Positions 27,671-36,607 of a stretch of 64,000 nt of DNA are shown in pieces. Below the pieces are notes generated by a model. That model searched no databases and had not been told where the DNA came from. It worked only from the letters and a program-made list of their open reading frames with translations. Made by a program: the position numbers and the translations under genes. How positions within the stretch are numbered: the first letter of the stretch is position 1; every line of letters begins with the position of its first letter. This stretch comes from JACKHO01 sp041398745 (GTDB lineage: Bacteria; Planctomycetota; Planctomycetia; Planctomycetales; Planctomycetaceae). The stretch is from assembly GCA_041398745.1 (NCBI GenBank), contig JAWKUB010000010.1:124001-188000 (forward strand), in the 5' to 3' direction.

Positions 27671-28681
27671 ATGAACCTGCAATTTGAAGCAACAAGGCGT
27701 ATGGGCAGTGCTGTCGTGCTCACCGTGTTCCTGTCCACTTTTCCCACTTTTGCTGAGACACAACTTGCAATGGACGGGAATGTCCCCGCGACGTCGGAAA
27801 CGGTTTCAGAGGATCAGTCCCCTGATGCGACGACCCGTCTGCAGGAAATCCAAACTCATATTGGCCAACTGAATGGCGAGCCCGATGAAGCGGTACGCAA
27901 CGCTGCGGCTGATAAGCTTCGGGACGATATCAAGGGCTGCCGTCAGCAGTTGAGTGTTCAACACTCAGAACTTCTCGCACAGTGGAAAACTTTTCCCAGT
28001 TTCATTGCACCTGAAGAGGAAGCTCTGCGTGCGGAGCGTTGGAAGGTGGAAGCTCGACTGTTGAAGGTCAAACTGGCACTGGCACAGACTCCCTTCTGGG
28101 AAGCACAGACACACTTCACCGATGACAAATCTCGCAAGCAGCTGCTGCAACAATCGGCCGATGAACTGGAGAAAATTCATCAGGCTCACCGTAGTCAGGT
28201 TGCTGGCCTGTATGCGAGACTGCTTCAGGGAAAATGCTTCGAAGAAATGGGAGATGTGCGGATTGCCCTGGGAATTTACGAGGAGTTACTCGGGCATGAA
28301 GGTCAATCGCCAACCATGCAAAACCTGCACGACCGTGCCTTGCACTATCGTTTGGTTTGCCTGAACCGCGAAGCTCGGCGCGACTACAAACTCGTGCAAA
28401 TAGAAGCGGAGAAGTGGCTGAAGACGGCAGAGGCTCGAAGCGGTAGCGCCGCCGGGCTCGGAATTCGTTGGGAGCTGTGCCGCGCTCTGGAGTCGCTGGG
28501 ATCGAATCGCACGATCGAGGAAGCCGAACGTACGGCTTATCTGGAGTCAGCCGTGGAATATGCCGAGGCCCTGAATCACGAAAGCGACTCCTACAAGGCC
28601 GCCACTTCCAGCATGATCGATCGCATTCAGCAGAAACTGGATGGCAAGCAACCAGACGTCAAAGATGCAATTTCGACGTAA
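27671..28681 (+). CDS. Exported helical / TPR-like protein
   Basis: The product has 336 residues; the ATG at 27671 is preceded by GGAG. A signal sequence (VVLTVFLSTFPTFAET) is followed by an almost wholly helical chain with coiled-coil character (ATRLQEIQTHIGQLNGEPDEAVRNAA). TPR-like pairs appear around ARLLQGKCFEEMGDVRIALGIYEELL. I recognise no catalytic motif. It may be a periplasmic scaffold or part of an assembly. It could be co-transcribed with the NagA-like gene upstream. Confidence 0.65.
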   Translation: MNLQFEATRRMGSAVVLTVFLSTFPTFAETQLAMDGNVPATSETVSEDQSPDATTRLQEIQTHIGQLNGEPDEAVRNAAADKLRDDIKGCRQQLSVQHSELLAQWKTFPSFIAPEEEALRAERWKVEARLLKVKLALAQTPFWEAQTHFTDDKSRKQLLQQSADELEKIHQAHRSQVAGLYARLLQGKCFEEMGDVRIALGIYEELLGHEGQSPTMQNLHDRALHYRLVCLNREARRDYKLVQIEAEKWLKTAEARSGSAAGLGIRWELCRALESLGSNRTIEEAERTAYLESAVEYAEALNHESDSYKAATSSMIDRIQQKLDGKQPDVKDAIST

Positions 28682-28906
28682 GTTGCCGGTCTGGACGGTC
28701 GCCACGACCTGCAAATGACAGTTTTCAAAGAGGCTCACCCTGCCCGATTGATCTGCTTTCAGCCGCAAACCCCTCACCGAAGCAGTAGTTGCTTGCTAGG
28801 CGTCGTTTGATACGCCATCATTTCTGGACTACATTTTCCAATAGTCCGCGTTCGTCGGCACGGCGGTGGGAGTTCACCGCAGAGCGATTCACTTCGAGAG
28901 GTACAA

Positions 28907-30484
28907 ATGCAGATTCTTCCGGGACACACGGTAGGCATCGATCTTGGCACAACTTATTCCGCAATTGCCCAGCTGGATGCTGAAGGCAATCCCGTCTCGC
29001 TGACCAACTCAGACGGCAAGACCATTACTCCGTCGGTCGTGCTGTTAGGCGAAGACGGTAAAGTCATTGTCGGCCCCACCTTCGAACGCATGTCAATTGA
29101 GAATCCACAAAACATTGTGGAAGCCATCAAGCGGCAAATGGGCAACAAAGACTTCCACATTGTCTATCAGGGGAAAAAGCTCACCCCCGAATTCATTTCA
29201 GCTCTCATCATCAAGAAGCTGAAGCAAGATGCGGAAAAGTCGATTGGCCCCATCGCTAACGCCGTCGTGACTGTGCCTTACTACTTCAATGACGTCCGCC
29301 GCAAGGCAACTCAGGACGCTGGCAAAATCGCTGGTTTGAACGTCATTGACATCATCAACGAGCCGACGGCAGCAACGCTGGCTTATGCCTGGCAAAAAGG
29401 GCAGCTCGGTCGTGCCGATTCCTTCGAAGGCGAAAGGACCATTATGGTTTACGACCTCGGGGGCGGTACGTTCGACGTCACAGTTGTGCGATACAACGCC
29501 ACCAACTTCAAAGTGCTGGCGACGGACGGAGACGTCATGCTCGGCGGTCTCGACTGGAGCCGCCGCATTGTGGACCACATTAGCGAACAGTTCCACAAGC
29601 AGCACGGGATGGATCCACGCGAAGACCCCGAAACCATGATGACGCTCACCCAGGAGTGTGAGCAGGCCAAGCGCGACTTGAGCGACAGGGCTCAACTCTC
29701 CATCACCGCCTACTACAAAGGAAAGAACACCACCGTTGCCCTCACCCGTCAGGACTTCGAGCGCATGACCGCCGACCTCATGCTCCGTACCCGCGACACC
29801 ACCGAGTTGGTGATGCAGCAGGCCGGTGTCGGCAAAGGTGAACTCGACGAAGTGGTGCTTGTGGGTGGTTCAACCTACATGCCCGTAGTGGAGACCATGC
29901 TGCGTGAAGTCACTGGCAAGGCACCATCCCGCGACGTCACGCCAGAAGAAGCCGTGGCCGAAGGGGCAGCCATCCACGCAGCCATCCTGGAAGCCCGTGC
30001 AACTGGTGGCGACACCCGCATGGGACAGGCGGTGGTGAAGCGACTGACTTCGGTTCAAGCCTCGGACGTCAACTCGCACTCACTCGGTGTAAAAATCACC
30101 GATCCAAACAACCGTTCTCGGAAAATTAACCACATCATGATTCCGAAGAACACCACCATCCCATTCAAAACCACGCAGCGGTTCGTCACGAACTCGCCCA
30201 ATCAGCAGCGAGTCCACGTGTGCGTACTGGAAGGGGATGCTCTGGACCCGGACGCCTGCACCATCATTGGTGATTTCCGTGTCGTCGGGTTGCCGCCCAA
30301 CCTGCCAGCCGGTTCGCCCATTGAAATTACCTATCAGTACGACAAGAACGGTCGCTTCGAAGCACACGCCAAAGAATTGGTTGGCAACACCGAAGCCAAG
30401 ACCGAAATCGTCCGCGACTCCGGCCTGACTGACGCCGACACCGATGCCTTCGAAAACCTCGCCCGAGACTACAAGGTCGAGTAG
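28907..30484 (+). CDS. Hsp70/DnaK-family protein, shortened
   Basis: A 525-residue Hsp70 homologue, preceded by AGAGG. The nucleotide-binding half is intact: VGIDLGTTYSAIAQ, IKRQMG, VVTVPYYFNDVRRKATQDAG, NEPTAATLAYAW, YDLGGGTFDVTVV and VVLVGGSTYMPVV. A beta-type substrate-binding domain follows (SLGVKITD...KNTTIPFKTTQRFVT), but the chain ends about 110 residues short of DnaK, so most of the helical lid is missing. No grpE or canonical dnaJ is nearby; instead a J-like protein without HPD follows. This is probably a specialised Hsp70, not the housekeeping DnaK. Confidence 0.88.
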   Translation: MQILPGHTVGIDLGTTYSAIAQLDAEGNPVSLTNSDGKTITPSVVLLGEDGKVIVGPTFERMSIENPQNIVEAIKRQMGNKDFHIVYQGKKLTPEFISALIIKKLKQDAEKSIGPIANAVVTVPYYFNDVRRKATQDAGKIAGLNVIDIINEPTAATLAYAWQKGQLGRADSFEGERTIMVYDLGGGTFDVTVVRYNATNFKVLATDGDVMLGGLDWSRRIVDHISEQFHKQHGMDPREDPETMMTLTQECEQAKRDLSDRAQLSITAYYKGKNTTVALTRQDFERMTADLMLRTRDTTELVMQQAGVGKGELDEVVLVGGSTYMPVVETMLREVTGKAPSRDVTPEEAVAEGAAIHAAILEARATGGDTRMGQAVVKRLTSVQASDVNSHSLGVKITDPNNRSRKINHIMIPKNTTIPFKTTQRFVTNSPNQQRVHVCVLEGDALDPDACTIIGDFRVVGLPPNLPAGSPIEITYQYDKNGRFEAHAKELVGNTEAKTEIVRDSGLTDADTDAFENLARDYKVE

Positions 30485-30487
30485 TCC

Positions 30488-30593
30488 GTTGGTTCGTAAA
30501 CTGAAAGTTGTCAGGTGGCACAGACATTCCTGTCTGTGAATTCAGATCACATCTGAAGCGAGTCACCTGACATTTTTCAGTAGTCAAACCAAC
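30488..30593. repeat. 106-bp structured inverted-repeat element containing dispersed palindrome copy 3
   Basis: Thirty-base terminal inverted repeats (30488-30517 and 30564-30593) match at 24 of 30 positions; both share GTTGGTT, ACTGAAA and TGTCAGGTG. Inside lie two hairpins: CACAGACA-TTCC-TGTCTGTG (30519-30538) and TTCAGAT-CAC-ATCTGAA (30541-30557). It starts 4 nt after the Hsp70-like stop. It looks like a MITE- or REP-like element able to fold into a cross shape, and could also end or protect the Hsp70 transcript. Confidence 0.8.
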
Positions 30594-30640
30594 GCGTGCG
30601 AAGTTGACTGACATCACACCCCAAATTGACCGGTTGAAAA

Positions 30641-31702
30641 ATGGATTTTTACAAGCAGTGGCTCGGTATTCCTGACGGCCCCCGGCCCCCCGATCATTAC
30701 GAGTTACTTCGCGTCGTTCGCTTCGAGGACGACGCGGAGAAAATTCGGGCGCACTACAAAAAGCTCAATGCGCATGTCCGCAAATATGCGACTGGACAGT
30801 ACATGCTCCAGTCACAGGACATGCTCAATGAAATGGCGCGCGCCATGTTGTGCCTGACGGACCTGGAACGCAAGCGCGACTATGACGAAAGTCTCGGTCG
30901 CGAATTCGCTCCGGAAACGGATGAGTACGGTAGGCAGCCGCTGCTCGATGTGCTGACGCGTCAGGGAGACATTTCGCGCGATCAAAAACGCGAAGTGGAA
31001 GACTACGCCAAACGGCGTGGCCTGAACCCTCAGGACGCCATTGTCCAAATGAAACTGGTCAGCCCCGAAAAGGCCTCCCAGGCCCTCTCGAAGCAATTGG
31101 GATATTCGTACGTCGACCTGGAAGACATGATTCCAGAAGACGACATCCTTGACGGCGTACCGCGCGATTTAGTGAAGCGAAATTCGTTTATCCCTCTGTT
31201 CATCGACGACGGTCGACTGCTCATCGCCTGTCTCGATCAGCCGGAACATGAACTCGAAGACGAACTCCGTCTCCGGTACGACGTGCCGGTTCGCCCCGTC
31301 ATTACCACGCTGAAAGCCATTAACCAGGCCATTACGCAACACTATGCTCCTGGTATGCGGGACGAAGCCAAAACGGTGACGCCGCGCTCAAGCGGAGGAA
31401 CTGCGAAGGGTTCAACATCCTCGTCTTCTGAGAAGGCGGCTCCAAAAGCAGCAGCCAAGAAGGCCGCGTCCAAGCATGTGACATTTGCAGACCTTTCTCC
31501 CAATGAGCAAAAGGAACGCAAGCAGTGGGGTTACGTCATGATGGGACAGAGCTTCCTGCTCCCCATTCTCATCCCGCAAATCCTGCCGATGATTTTCGCC
31601 TCACTGACAAACCGCATGCCCAGCTTTCCGATGTGCCTGCTGGCGTCGCTCATTTTATGTGGCAGCGTTTCGTGGTGGGTGACGCAGAAGTACTGGAAGT
31701 AG
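30641..31702 (+). CDS. J-like domain without HPD fused to MshEN-type domain and two membrane helices
   Basis: The product has 353 residues. Residues 1-88 resemble a J-domain (WLGIPDGPRPPDHYELLRV...LNEMARAMLCLTDLERKRDYDESLG), but the HPD tripeptide needed to stimulate Hsp70 ATPase is absent; the loop reads HVRKYATGQY. Residues about 100-235 look like the N-terminal domain of type II secretion ATPases (MshEN: LLDVLTRQGDISRDQ, then ALSKQLGYSYVDLEDM). A Ser/Ala/Lys linker and two C-terminal membrane helices follow. It lies after the shortened Hsp70, which suggests a functional pair; that is inference. Confidence 0.78.
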   Translation: MDFYKQWLGIPDGPRPPDHYELLRVVRFEDDAEKIRAHYKKLNAHVRKYATGQYMLQSQDMLNEMARAMLCLTDLERKRDYDESLGREFAPETDEYGRQPLLDVLTRQGDISRDQKREVEDYAKRRGLNPQDAIVQMKLVSPEKASQALSKQLGYSYVDLEDMIPEDDILDGVPRDLVKRNSFIPLFIDDGRLLIACLDQPEHELEDELRLRYDVPVRPVITTLKAINQAITQHYAPGMRDEAKTVTPRSSGGTAKGSTSSSSEKAAPKAAAKKAASKHVTFADLSPNEQKERKQWGYVMMGQSFLLPILIPQILPMIFASLTNRMPSFPMCLLASLILCGSVSWWVTQKYWK

Positions 31703-31735
31703 GCTGGCGGCAAATCATCGTCGGGGTGGCCGGAT

Positions 31736-32152
31736 ATGAATTTTCGTGCCCTGTTGTTTCGAATGCTGATTGCCGCCGTCGGCTTTGTTGTCTTCTGCGT
31801 CTTGGCGCTAGTGACATTCCTGTACTCGACCTATCCCTTCGACGACCGTGCGTTCACACCCGAAGACTGGGCTGCCGGTAATTCGCAAGACCGCGGACGT
31901 ATGGTCAGTTCACTGCTGGATGACCACCTCCCAAAGGGGATGACTGAAAAGCAGGTGACGACGCTACTCGGTGAGGATTTCACCTTGGTCGAGCAAGGTA
32001 CTGCCGACTGGCCCAACCCGTTCCGAGAGCCGAAGTGCCATCTGTATTACGTCGGTTTCTGGAGCGACTGGGGCATGGATGACGCGTTCGTTGTTATTTT
32101 CTTCGACGACAATGGCCGCCTCACCGCCAGCCGACTAGATGGTTATTGGTGA
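31736..32152 (+). CDS. Small membrane-anchored protein, BamE-like layout
   Basis: The product has 138 residues with one N-terminal membrane helix (MLIAAVGFVVFCVLALVTFLY). A soluble domain follows with LPKGMTEKQVTTLLGEDF, ending in the strand pair CHLYYVGFWSDWGMDDAFVVIFFDDNGRLTAS. That pattern is close to SmpA/BamE-type folds (helix-helix then beta meander), but the match is too loose to name it. It begins 33 nt after the J-like gene and may be in the same transcript. Confidence 0.6.
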   Translation: MNFRALLFRMLIAAVGFVVFCVLALVTFLYSTYPFDDRAFTPEDWAAGNSQDRGRMVSSLLDDHLPKGMTEKQVTTLLGEDFTLVEQGTADWPNPFREPKCHLYYVGFWSDWGMDDAFVVIFFDDNGRLTASRLDGYW

Positions 32153-32163
32153 GGCGAACTGCA

Positions 32164-33549
32164 CTATCCCAATGCCTCGGTGACCACATTTCCACCGCTA
32201 ACTCCAAGCGGCGTCTCTTTCAGTCCATGATGGTCAAACGTCAGCTTCTCCGAGTCAATTCCCACCGTATGCAAAATGGTGGCATGCAAATCGAGCGGCC
32301 CTACTGGGCGGTCAAGCACGGTGTAACCAATAGCGTCAGTCTCGCCGACAATATTCCCGGCCCGTACTCCGCCGCCAGCCAGCCACATCGAGTACGCCGC
32401 CGGTGAATGGTCTCGCCCATTCGCCCGCCCTTCCATGGTTGGCGTACGTCCAAATTCGCCACCCCACACAACGAGTGTCGAATCGAGTAATCCCGTGCGC
32501 TCGAGGTCCGCCAGCAATCCGGCAATGGGTGCGTCGGTCCGGGCGGCCAGCCGTTCGTGGTTCCCCTTGATGTTGCCATGAGCGTCCCAGCCGCCGACGC
32601 GAATTTGCACGAACCGGACGCCACGCTGCACCATTCGGCGGGCCAGTAAACACGCTCGTCCCACCTGTTTCGACTCATCACGGTCCATAGCGTATAGCTT
32701 CTGCGTTTCTGCCGTTTCGCCGCTCAGCTCAAACAGTTCCGGCCCGGTTGTCTGCATTTGAAAGGCCATTTCGTAACTGCGAATGCGAGCTTCCAGTTCA
32801 TCAACCTGTGTTGCCTCATAGAAGTTTTGATTGAGCAACTTCAGAGTATCGAGCTCACGGTTTCGACGCTCTGGCGAAACACCCGACGGCATCCGGGCGT
32901 TTTGGATCCCCTTGTCGGGAGCGACAACTGTACTTTGAAAACGCGACGGCAGAAATCCCGGTCCCCATCCCGACGCCTGTGGATTCTGCATGCCGTCGGT
33001 GTGCAAATTCATCGTAATGAACGCGGGCAATTGTTCGGTTTCACTCCCCAGACCGTAAATCGCCCACGCGCCCAGACTCGGTCGATTCCCAATCCCACTC
33101 CCAGTCAAAGCCACACACTCGGCAGGTCCATGCACCGGATTGCGATGCGACATCGAACGAATGAGACACAGCTTGTCGACGTGCTTTGCCGTTTCCGGCA
33201 GCAGAGTTGAGACGGGCATCCCGCACTCGCCGTATTGTGAAAACTGCCAGGGCGAAGCCAGCAGGTTCTTAAGCCCCGCCCGTTTGATTTTCGGCACCCG
33301 CACCGCGAGCGACTCGGGAACATCTTTGCCCGCCAGTTTCTCGAGTTCCGGCTTAGGATCAAATGTGTCCACCTGACTCGGACCACCCGACATGAACAGC
33401 ATAATAACGCTCTTCGCCGTTGGCGGATGATGCGGCAGGGCGAGACCATTTGTCGCCGAGTCGGCAAGCAGCGACTGCAACGCCAATTGTCCGGCACCGA
33501 GACCGGTCATGAGCGAAAACGTGCGGCGATGTAGTTTCATGGATGTCAT
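32164..33549 (-). CDS. DUF1501 protein
   Basis: A 461-residue exported protein with a twin-arginine-like start (MKLHRRTFSLMTGLGAGQLALQ after MTSMK). DUF1501 signatures follow: VIMLFMSGGPSQVDTFDPKPELEKLAG, LIRSMSHRNPVHGP, RFVQIRVGGWDAHGN and WGGEFGRTPTMEGRANGRDHSPAAYSMWLAGGGVRAG. The fold is of the alkaline phosphatase/sulfatase type; the reaction is not established. Its ATG overlaps the stop of the upstream PSD1 gene by 4 nt (33546-33549), so the pair is translationally coupled. Confidence 0.9.
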   Translation of the reverse strand: MTSMKLHRRTFSLMTGLGAGQLALQSLLADSATNGLALPHHPPTAKSVIMLFMSGGPSQVDTFDPKPELEKLAGKDVPESLAVRVPKIKRAGLKNLLASPWQFSQYGECGMPVSTLLPETAKHVDKLCLIRSMSHRNPVHGPAECVALTGSGIGNRPSLGAWAIYGLGSETEQLPAFITMNLHTDGMQNPQASGWGPGFLPSRFQSTVVAPDKGIQNARMPSGVSPERRNRELDTLKLLNQNFYEATQVDELEARIRSYEMAFQMQTTGPELFELSGETAETQKLYAMDRDESKQVGRACLLARRMVQRGVRFVQIRVGGWDAHGNIKGNHERLAARTDAPIAGLLADLERTGLLDSTLVVWGGEFGRTPTMEGRANGRDHSPAAYSMWLAGGGVRAGNIVGETDAIGYTVLDRPVGPLDLHATILHTVGIDSEKLTFDHHGLKETPLGVSGGNVVTEALG

Positions 33550-36389
33550 GGCAAATACAAAAACTCACTGGAATTCAGAATCACCAGGCAGGCACTCTGC
33601 ATTCCGTGTTCATCGGCAAGTTGGGTCAGTTGTTCCAGTTCCAAATCGGTCGGCAACCGCAACAGCGCTGTCTGAAACGCTTCCACTACGTTACTCGAGC
33701 GTTGTGCCATTTGCCCGGCGGCTTCCTGGGCGAATTCATTATTGAGCAGCCATAGTGGCTGAAGGGCACTTGTCGACGTGCGGCGCCGCGAACAGGAGGA
33801 CGCGGCATTTACTCCATCAAACAGGTTCTGCTGATCGGGGAGCCGCTCACGCTGCTGCTTCAGGTAAATGCTGCGTCGTAACGAGTCATGGGCAACGCTA
33901 ACGCCACCCACTTCTCGATCTAACTGTCCACTCACCTGTAGAATACTATCCCGAATGGCCTCGGCTTCCAGTCGCCGGGGTGTCCACCGCCACAGCAGAA
34001 GGTTATCGGGATCAATTGCCGCATTAGCAGCTGAGAATCGATTCGACTGACGATATGTGGCCGAATTCAAGATGAGACGGTGGATATGGTTCGTGTCCCA
34101 GTTGTGCTGCATCAATTCGTTGGCGAGAAAATCAAGCAATTCGGGATGCGTGGGTGGTGTTCCCTGCGTGCCAAAATCTGAACTGGTTTCAACGAGACCC
34201 GTCCCGAAATGCCACTGCCAAATGCGGTTCACCCACACGCGTGCCGTCAGAGGATTCTCAGGCGACGTCATCCATTCAGCAAGTTGCAGTCGTGAATTCG
34301 CTGCATCACTTTGTCCGCCGCCAAGTACGAGCGGCCAGTCCGGCGACACAGCTGGCCCTTTCGATTTGACGTCACCACGAATCAGCAGAAAAGTTTGAGC
34401 ATCCGACGGGGCGGAAGATTGACGCGGCAAGGGCCACCGCATGTCATGTGGAGTTACTGTGACTTGTCCAGAATCACCTGCCGGAGCGACAAAACACCAG
34501 GCCTGTGGCACCGACTCGATTTGTTGTTCAAGCGCGGTGAACTGTGCCTTCTCTTCGGCCTTCATCCCACCGACAACAGACTTGGGCGTAATGTAAATGG
34601 GGTCTGGCACTCCCTGCTTTCTTTTGACCCGTTCCATGCGTGCCTGCACGCTGTCAAAAATGGCCCAGCGTTCCGCAACGGCGCTGGCAACCTTGGGATT
34701 CTGTTCGAGGGCTGCATTCCCCGGTTGTCCACTCGCGAAGAATGCCTGGAACCTGTAGTAGTCCCGAATGGAAATGGGATCAAACTTGTGGGTATGACAC
34801 TGGGCACACTCCATGGTGAGTCCCAGAAATGCCGAGGCCGTTGTGTTGGTGACGTCAGTGAGTATGTCGTTACGCTGGATTTCCTTGTCGAGTTCGTTGC
34901 CGCTGTAACGCGCGGCGGCGAGGAATCCAGTAGCGACGAGTTGATCGCTGGAGAACGGGCGGACTTCATCACCGGCAATCTGGTCACGCAGGAATTGATC
35001 AAACGGCATTCCACTGTTGAAGGCGTTGATCACCCAGTCGCGGTACGGCCAGGCATACTTTCTTTCTCGGTTGTGCTGGTGCCCATTGCTCTCCGCCCAG
35101 CGAGCCACATCCAGCCAGTGCCGTCCCCAGCGTTCTCCGTAGGCAGGGTTCTCTAGTAACACATCAACATCAAGAGGATCAGCCCCCTGCGCTGCTGGCA
35201 GCCCGAGCATGTCGAGCGACAAGCGGCGATTCAGCGTGGCGGTATCCGCAGCAGGATTGGGAACGAGCCCCACCTCTTCATGTTTCGCAGCAATGAATGC
35301 ATCGACTGGAGTACGAATCCAATCACCGTTCTTTACGTGTGGTATCTCAGGGCGGACGACAGGCTGAAATGCCCAATGCGTTGACTCGGGAATTGGCGTC
35401 GGCAACAGGGTTTCATCCCACTCCATCCCCTCATTAATCCAGGCAGCAATGATGTCCAGTTCCGGTTTGGTCAGCGGCTGCTTCTTCTCGGGGGGCATTT
35501 CACCCTGAACCAGCAACTGGTAAAGATGGCTCGCCGCGGCATCTCGTGGTGCGGTTTGATTCACCATTTCGTCGAGGACATCCAGCCGCATGCCGCTGTC
35601 GGGGTCATCACCCGCATGGCATTCGAAACAATGTTTCTTCAGCACCGGTAACACGTCGTCAACAAACGCCACTGTCTTGACGATTGGGGGCGGCAAGACA
35701 GGTTCCACTGGCTCCACAGGCGGCGGCAGCTTCAGAATTTCATGCCATGTCGCAGCAGTCGCAATGTCATGAACTTCAATGCGATCGCCAAACTCGGTTT
35801 TGCGTCCCGTCGAGAATCCCATCCAGCTGACAACCTTGAGTGCCTTGGAATCACTCACAGAAGCGACTGGAGAATTCTCGGCGTCGTTCGCAGGATCCAC
35901 CCACAAGTCGAGTTTGTCGAACGGATCATTCGGTCCTGGCTTCGACTTCCAAATCCGCGCGACAACGAGGTACTCACGGTCTCCTTCGAGTGCCGGCCCA
36001 AATTTCTGCCCGCTGGACTGGTACCGAATCATGAATCGGTTTTCATTTTCCAGGGTGTGAATTCCAATGTTCGGCACACCAGCCGAATGCGTGCTGCCGG
36101 GCGTGCCTTCCACGCTATCGAGCCACAGCACAAAGAATTCGCCGTCACCATCCACGGGTGTGTCAAGCGTTTTGGCATCGTAGCGCAGCCTCATACGGAC
36201 AAATAGCTCGTCGCCATCGAATGGCTCGTCGAATTGCCGCCGCAAAGGATTGTTACGGTCACCGGTTCCAGAAACAGTGAACCGCGTATTAACGAATCCG
36301 TCCGACTTCCATTCCTCACCCAGTACTGTCCCAATTGCACAAAAGAGAAGACAGAGCGACAGAACAAGCGAGAGCAATCTGTTCAACAT
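33546..36389 (-). CDS. PSD1-type planctomycete cytochrome c protein (DUF1549/DUF1553)
   Basis: The product has 947 residues from the ATG at 36389, which gives a signal peptide (MLNRLLSLVLSLCLLFCAIG...). An in-frame start at 36509 adds 40 residues with no export logic. Domain order: a lectin- or glycosidase-like beta domain (about 30-230), the PSCyt1 haem motif CFECH (254-258) with GMRLDVL, DUF1549 (about 340-560) with CAQCHTHKFDPI, and DUF1553 (about 700-930) with ARVWVNRIWQWHFGTGLVETSSDFG. It is coupled to the DUF1501 gene. The function is thought to be extracellular or periplasmic and is still undefined. Confidence 0.88.
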   Translation of the reverse strand: MLNRLLSLVLSLCLLFCAIGTVLGEEWKSDGFVNTRFTVSGTGDRNNPLRRQFDEPFDGDELFVRMRLRYDAKTLDTPVDGDGEFFVLWLDSVEGTPGSTHSAGVPNIGIHTLENENRFMIRYQSSGQKFGPALEGDREYLVVARIWKSKPGPNDPFDKLDLWVDPANDAENSPVASVSDSKALKVVSWMGFSTGRKTEFGDRIEVHDIATAATWHEILKLPPPVEPVEPVLPPPIVKTVAFVDDVLPVLKKHCFECHAGDDPDSGMRLDVLDEMVNQTAPRDAAASHLYQLLVQGEMPPEKKQPLTKPELDIIAAWINEGMEWDETLLPTPIPESTHWAFQPVVRPEIPHVKNGDWIRTPVDAFIAAKHEEVGLVPNPAADTATLNRRLSLDMLGLPAAQGADPLDVDVLLENPAYGERWGRHWLDVARWAESNGHQHNRERKYAWPYRDWVINAFNSGMPFDQFLRDQIAGDEVRPFSSDQLVATGFLAAARYSGNELDKEIQRNDILTDVTNTTASAFLGLTMECAQCHTHKFDPISIRDYYRFQAFFASGQPGNAALEQNPKVASAVAERWAIFDSVQARMERVKRKQGVPDPIYITPKSVVGGMKAEEKAQFTALEQQIESVPQAWCFVAPAGDSGQVTVTPHDMRWPLPRQSSAPSDAQTFLLIRGDVKSKGPAVSPDWPLVLGGGQSDAANSRLQLAEWMTSPENPLTARVWVNRIWQWHFGTGLVETSSDFGTQGTPPTHPELLDFLANELMQHNWDTNHIHRLILNSATYRQSNRFSAANAAIDPDNLLLWRWTPRRLEAEAIRDSILQVSGQLDREVGGVSVAHDSLRRSIYLKQQRERLPDQQNLFDGVNAASSCSRRRTSTSALQPLWLLNNEFAQEAAGQMAQRSSNVVEAFQTALLRLPTDLELEQLTQLADEHGMQSACLVILNSSEFLYLP

Positions 36390-36607
36390 ATGGAAAACAC
36401 ATCTCGGAAGAGCAGATTTCGACAGCAATACTGTAGTGAAATCACCTCTCCAAAGGACAGTGGAAGGTTCGCAAGAGTGTCGGTGTCCTGCAACGAGACT
36501 TCGTAGCATGGAAAAAACGCCCCTTTCTGGTACACTCTTAACAAAAGTTCTGTTGAGAATTCATCCCGTTTGGACTTGGCTTTGCCTTCACGGATTGGAA
36601 AGCTCAC
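36390..36607. promoter_or_regulatory. Divergent intergenic region
   Basis: About 218 nt separate the PSD1 start (minus) from the response-regulator gene (plus) and must hold promoters for both. I see no clear consensus -35/-10 pair or operator. A weak Shine-Dalgarno sequence (GGAAAG) precedes the plus-strand start. Confidence 0.4.

Noticed and set aside
34311..35156. 281-residue plus-strand ORF opposite the second PSD1 gene
   Set aside because: Same situation: antisense shadow with no recognisable motif.
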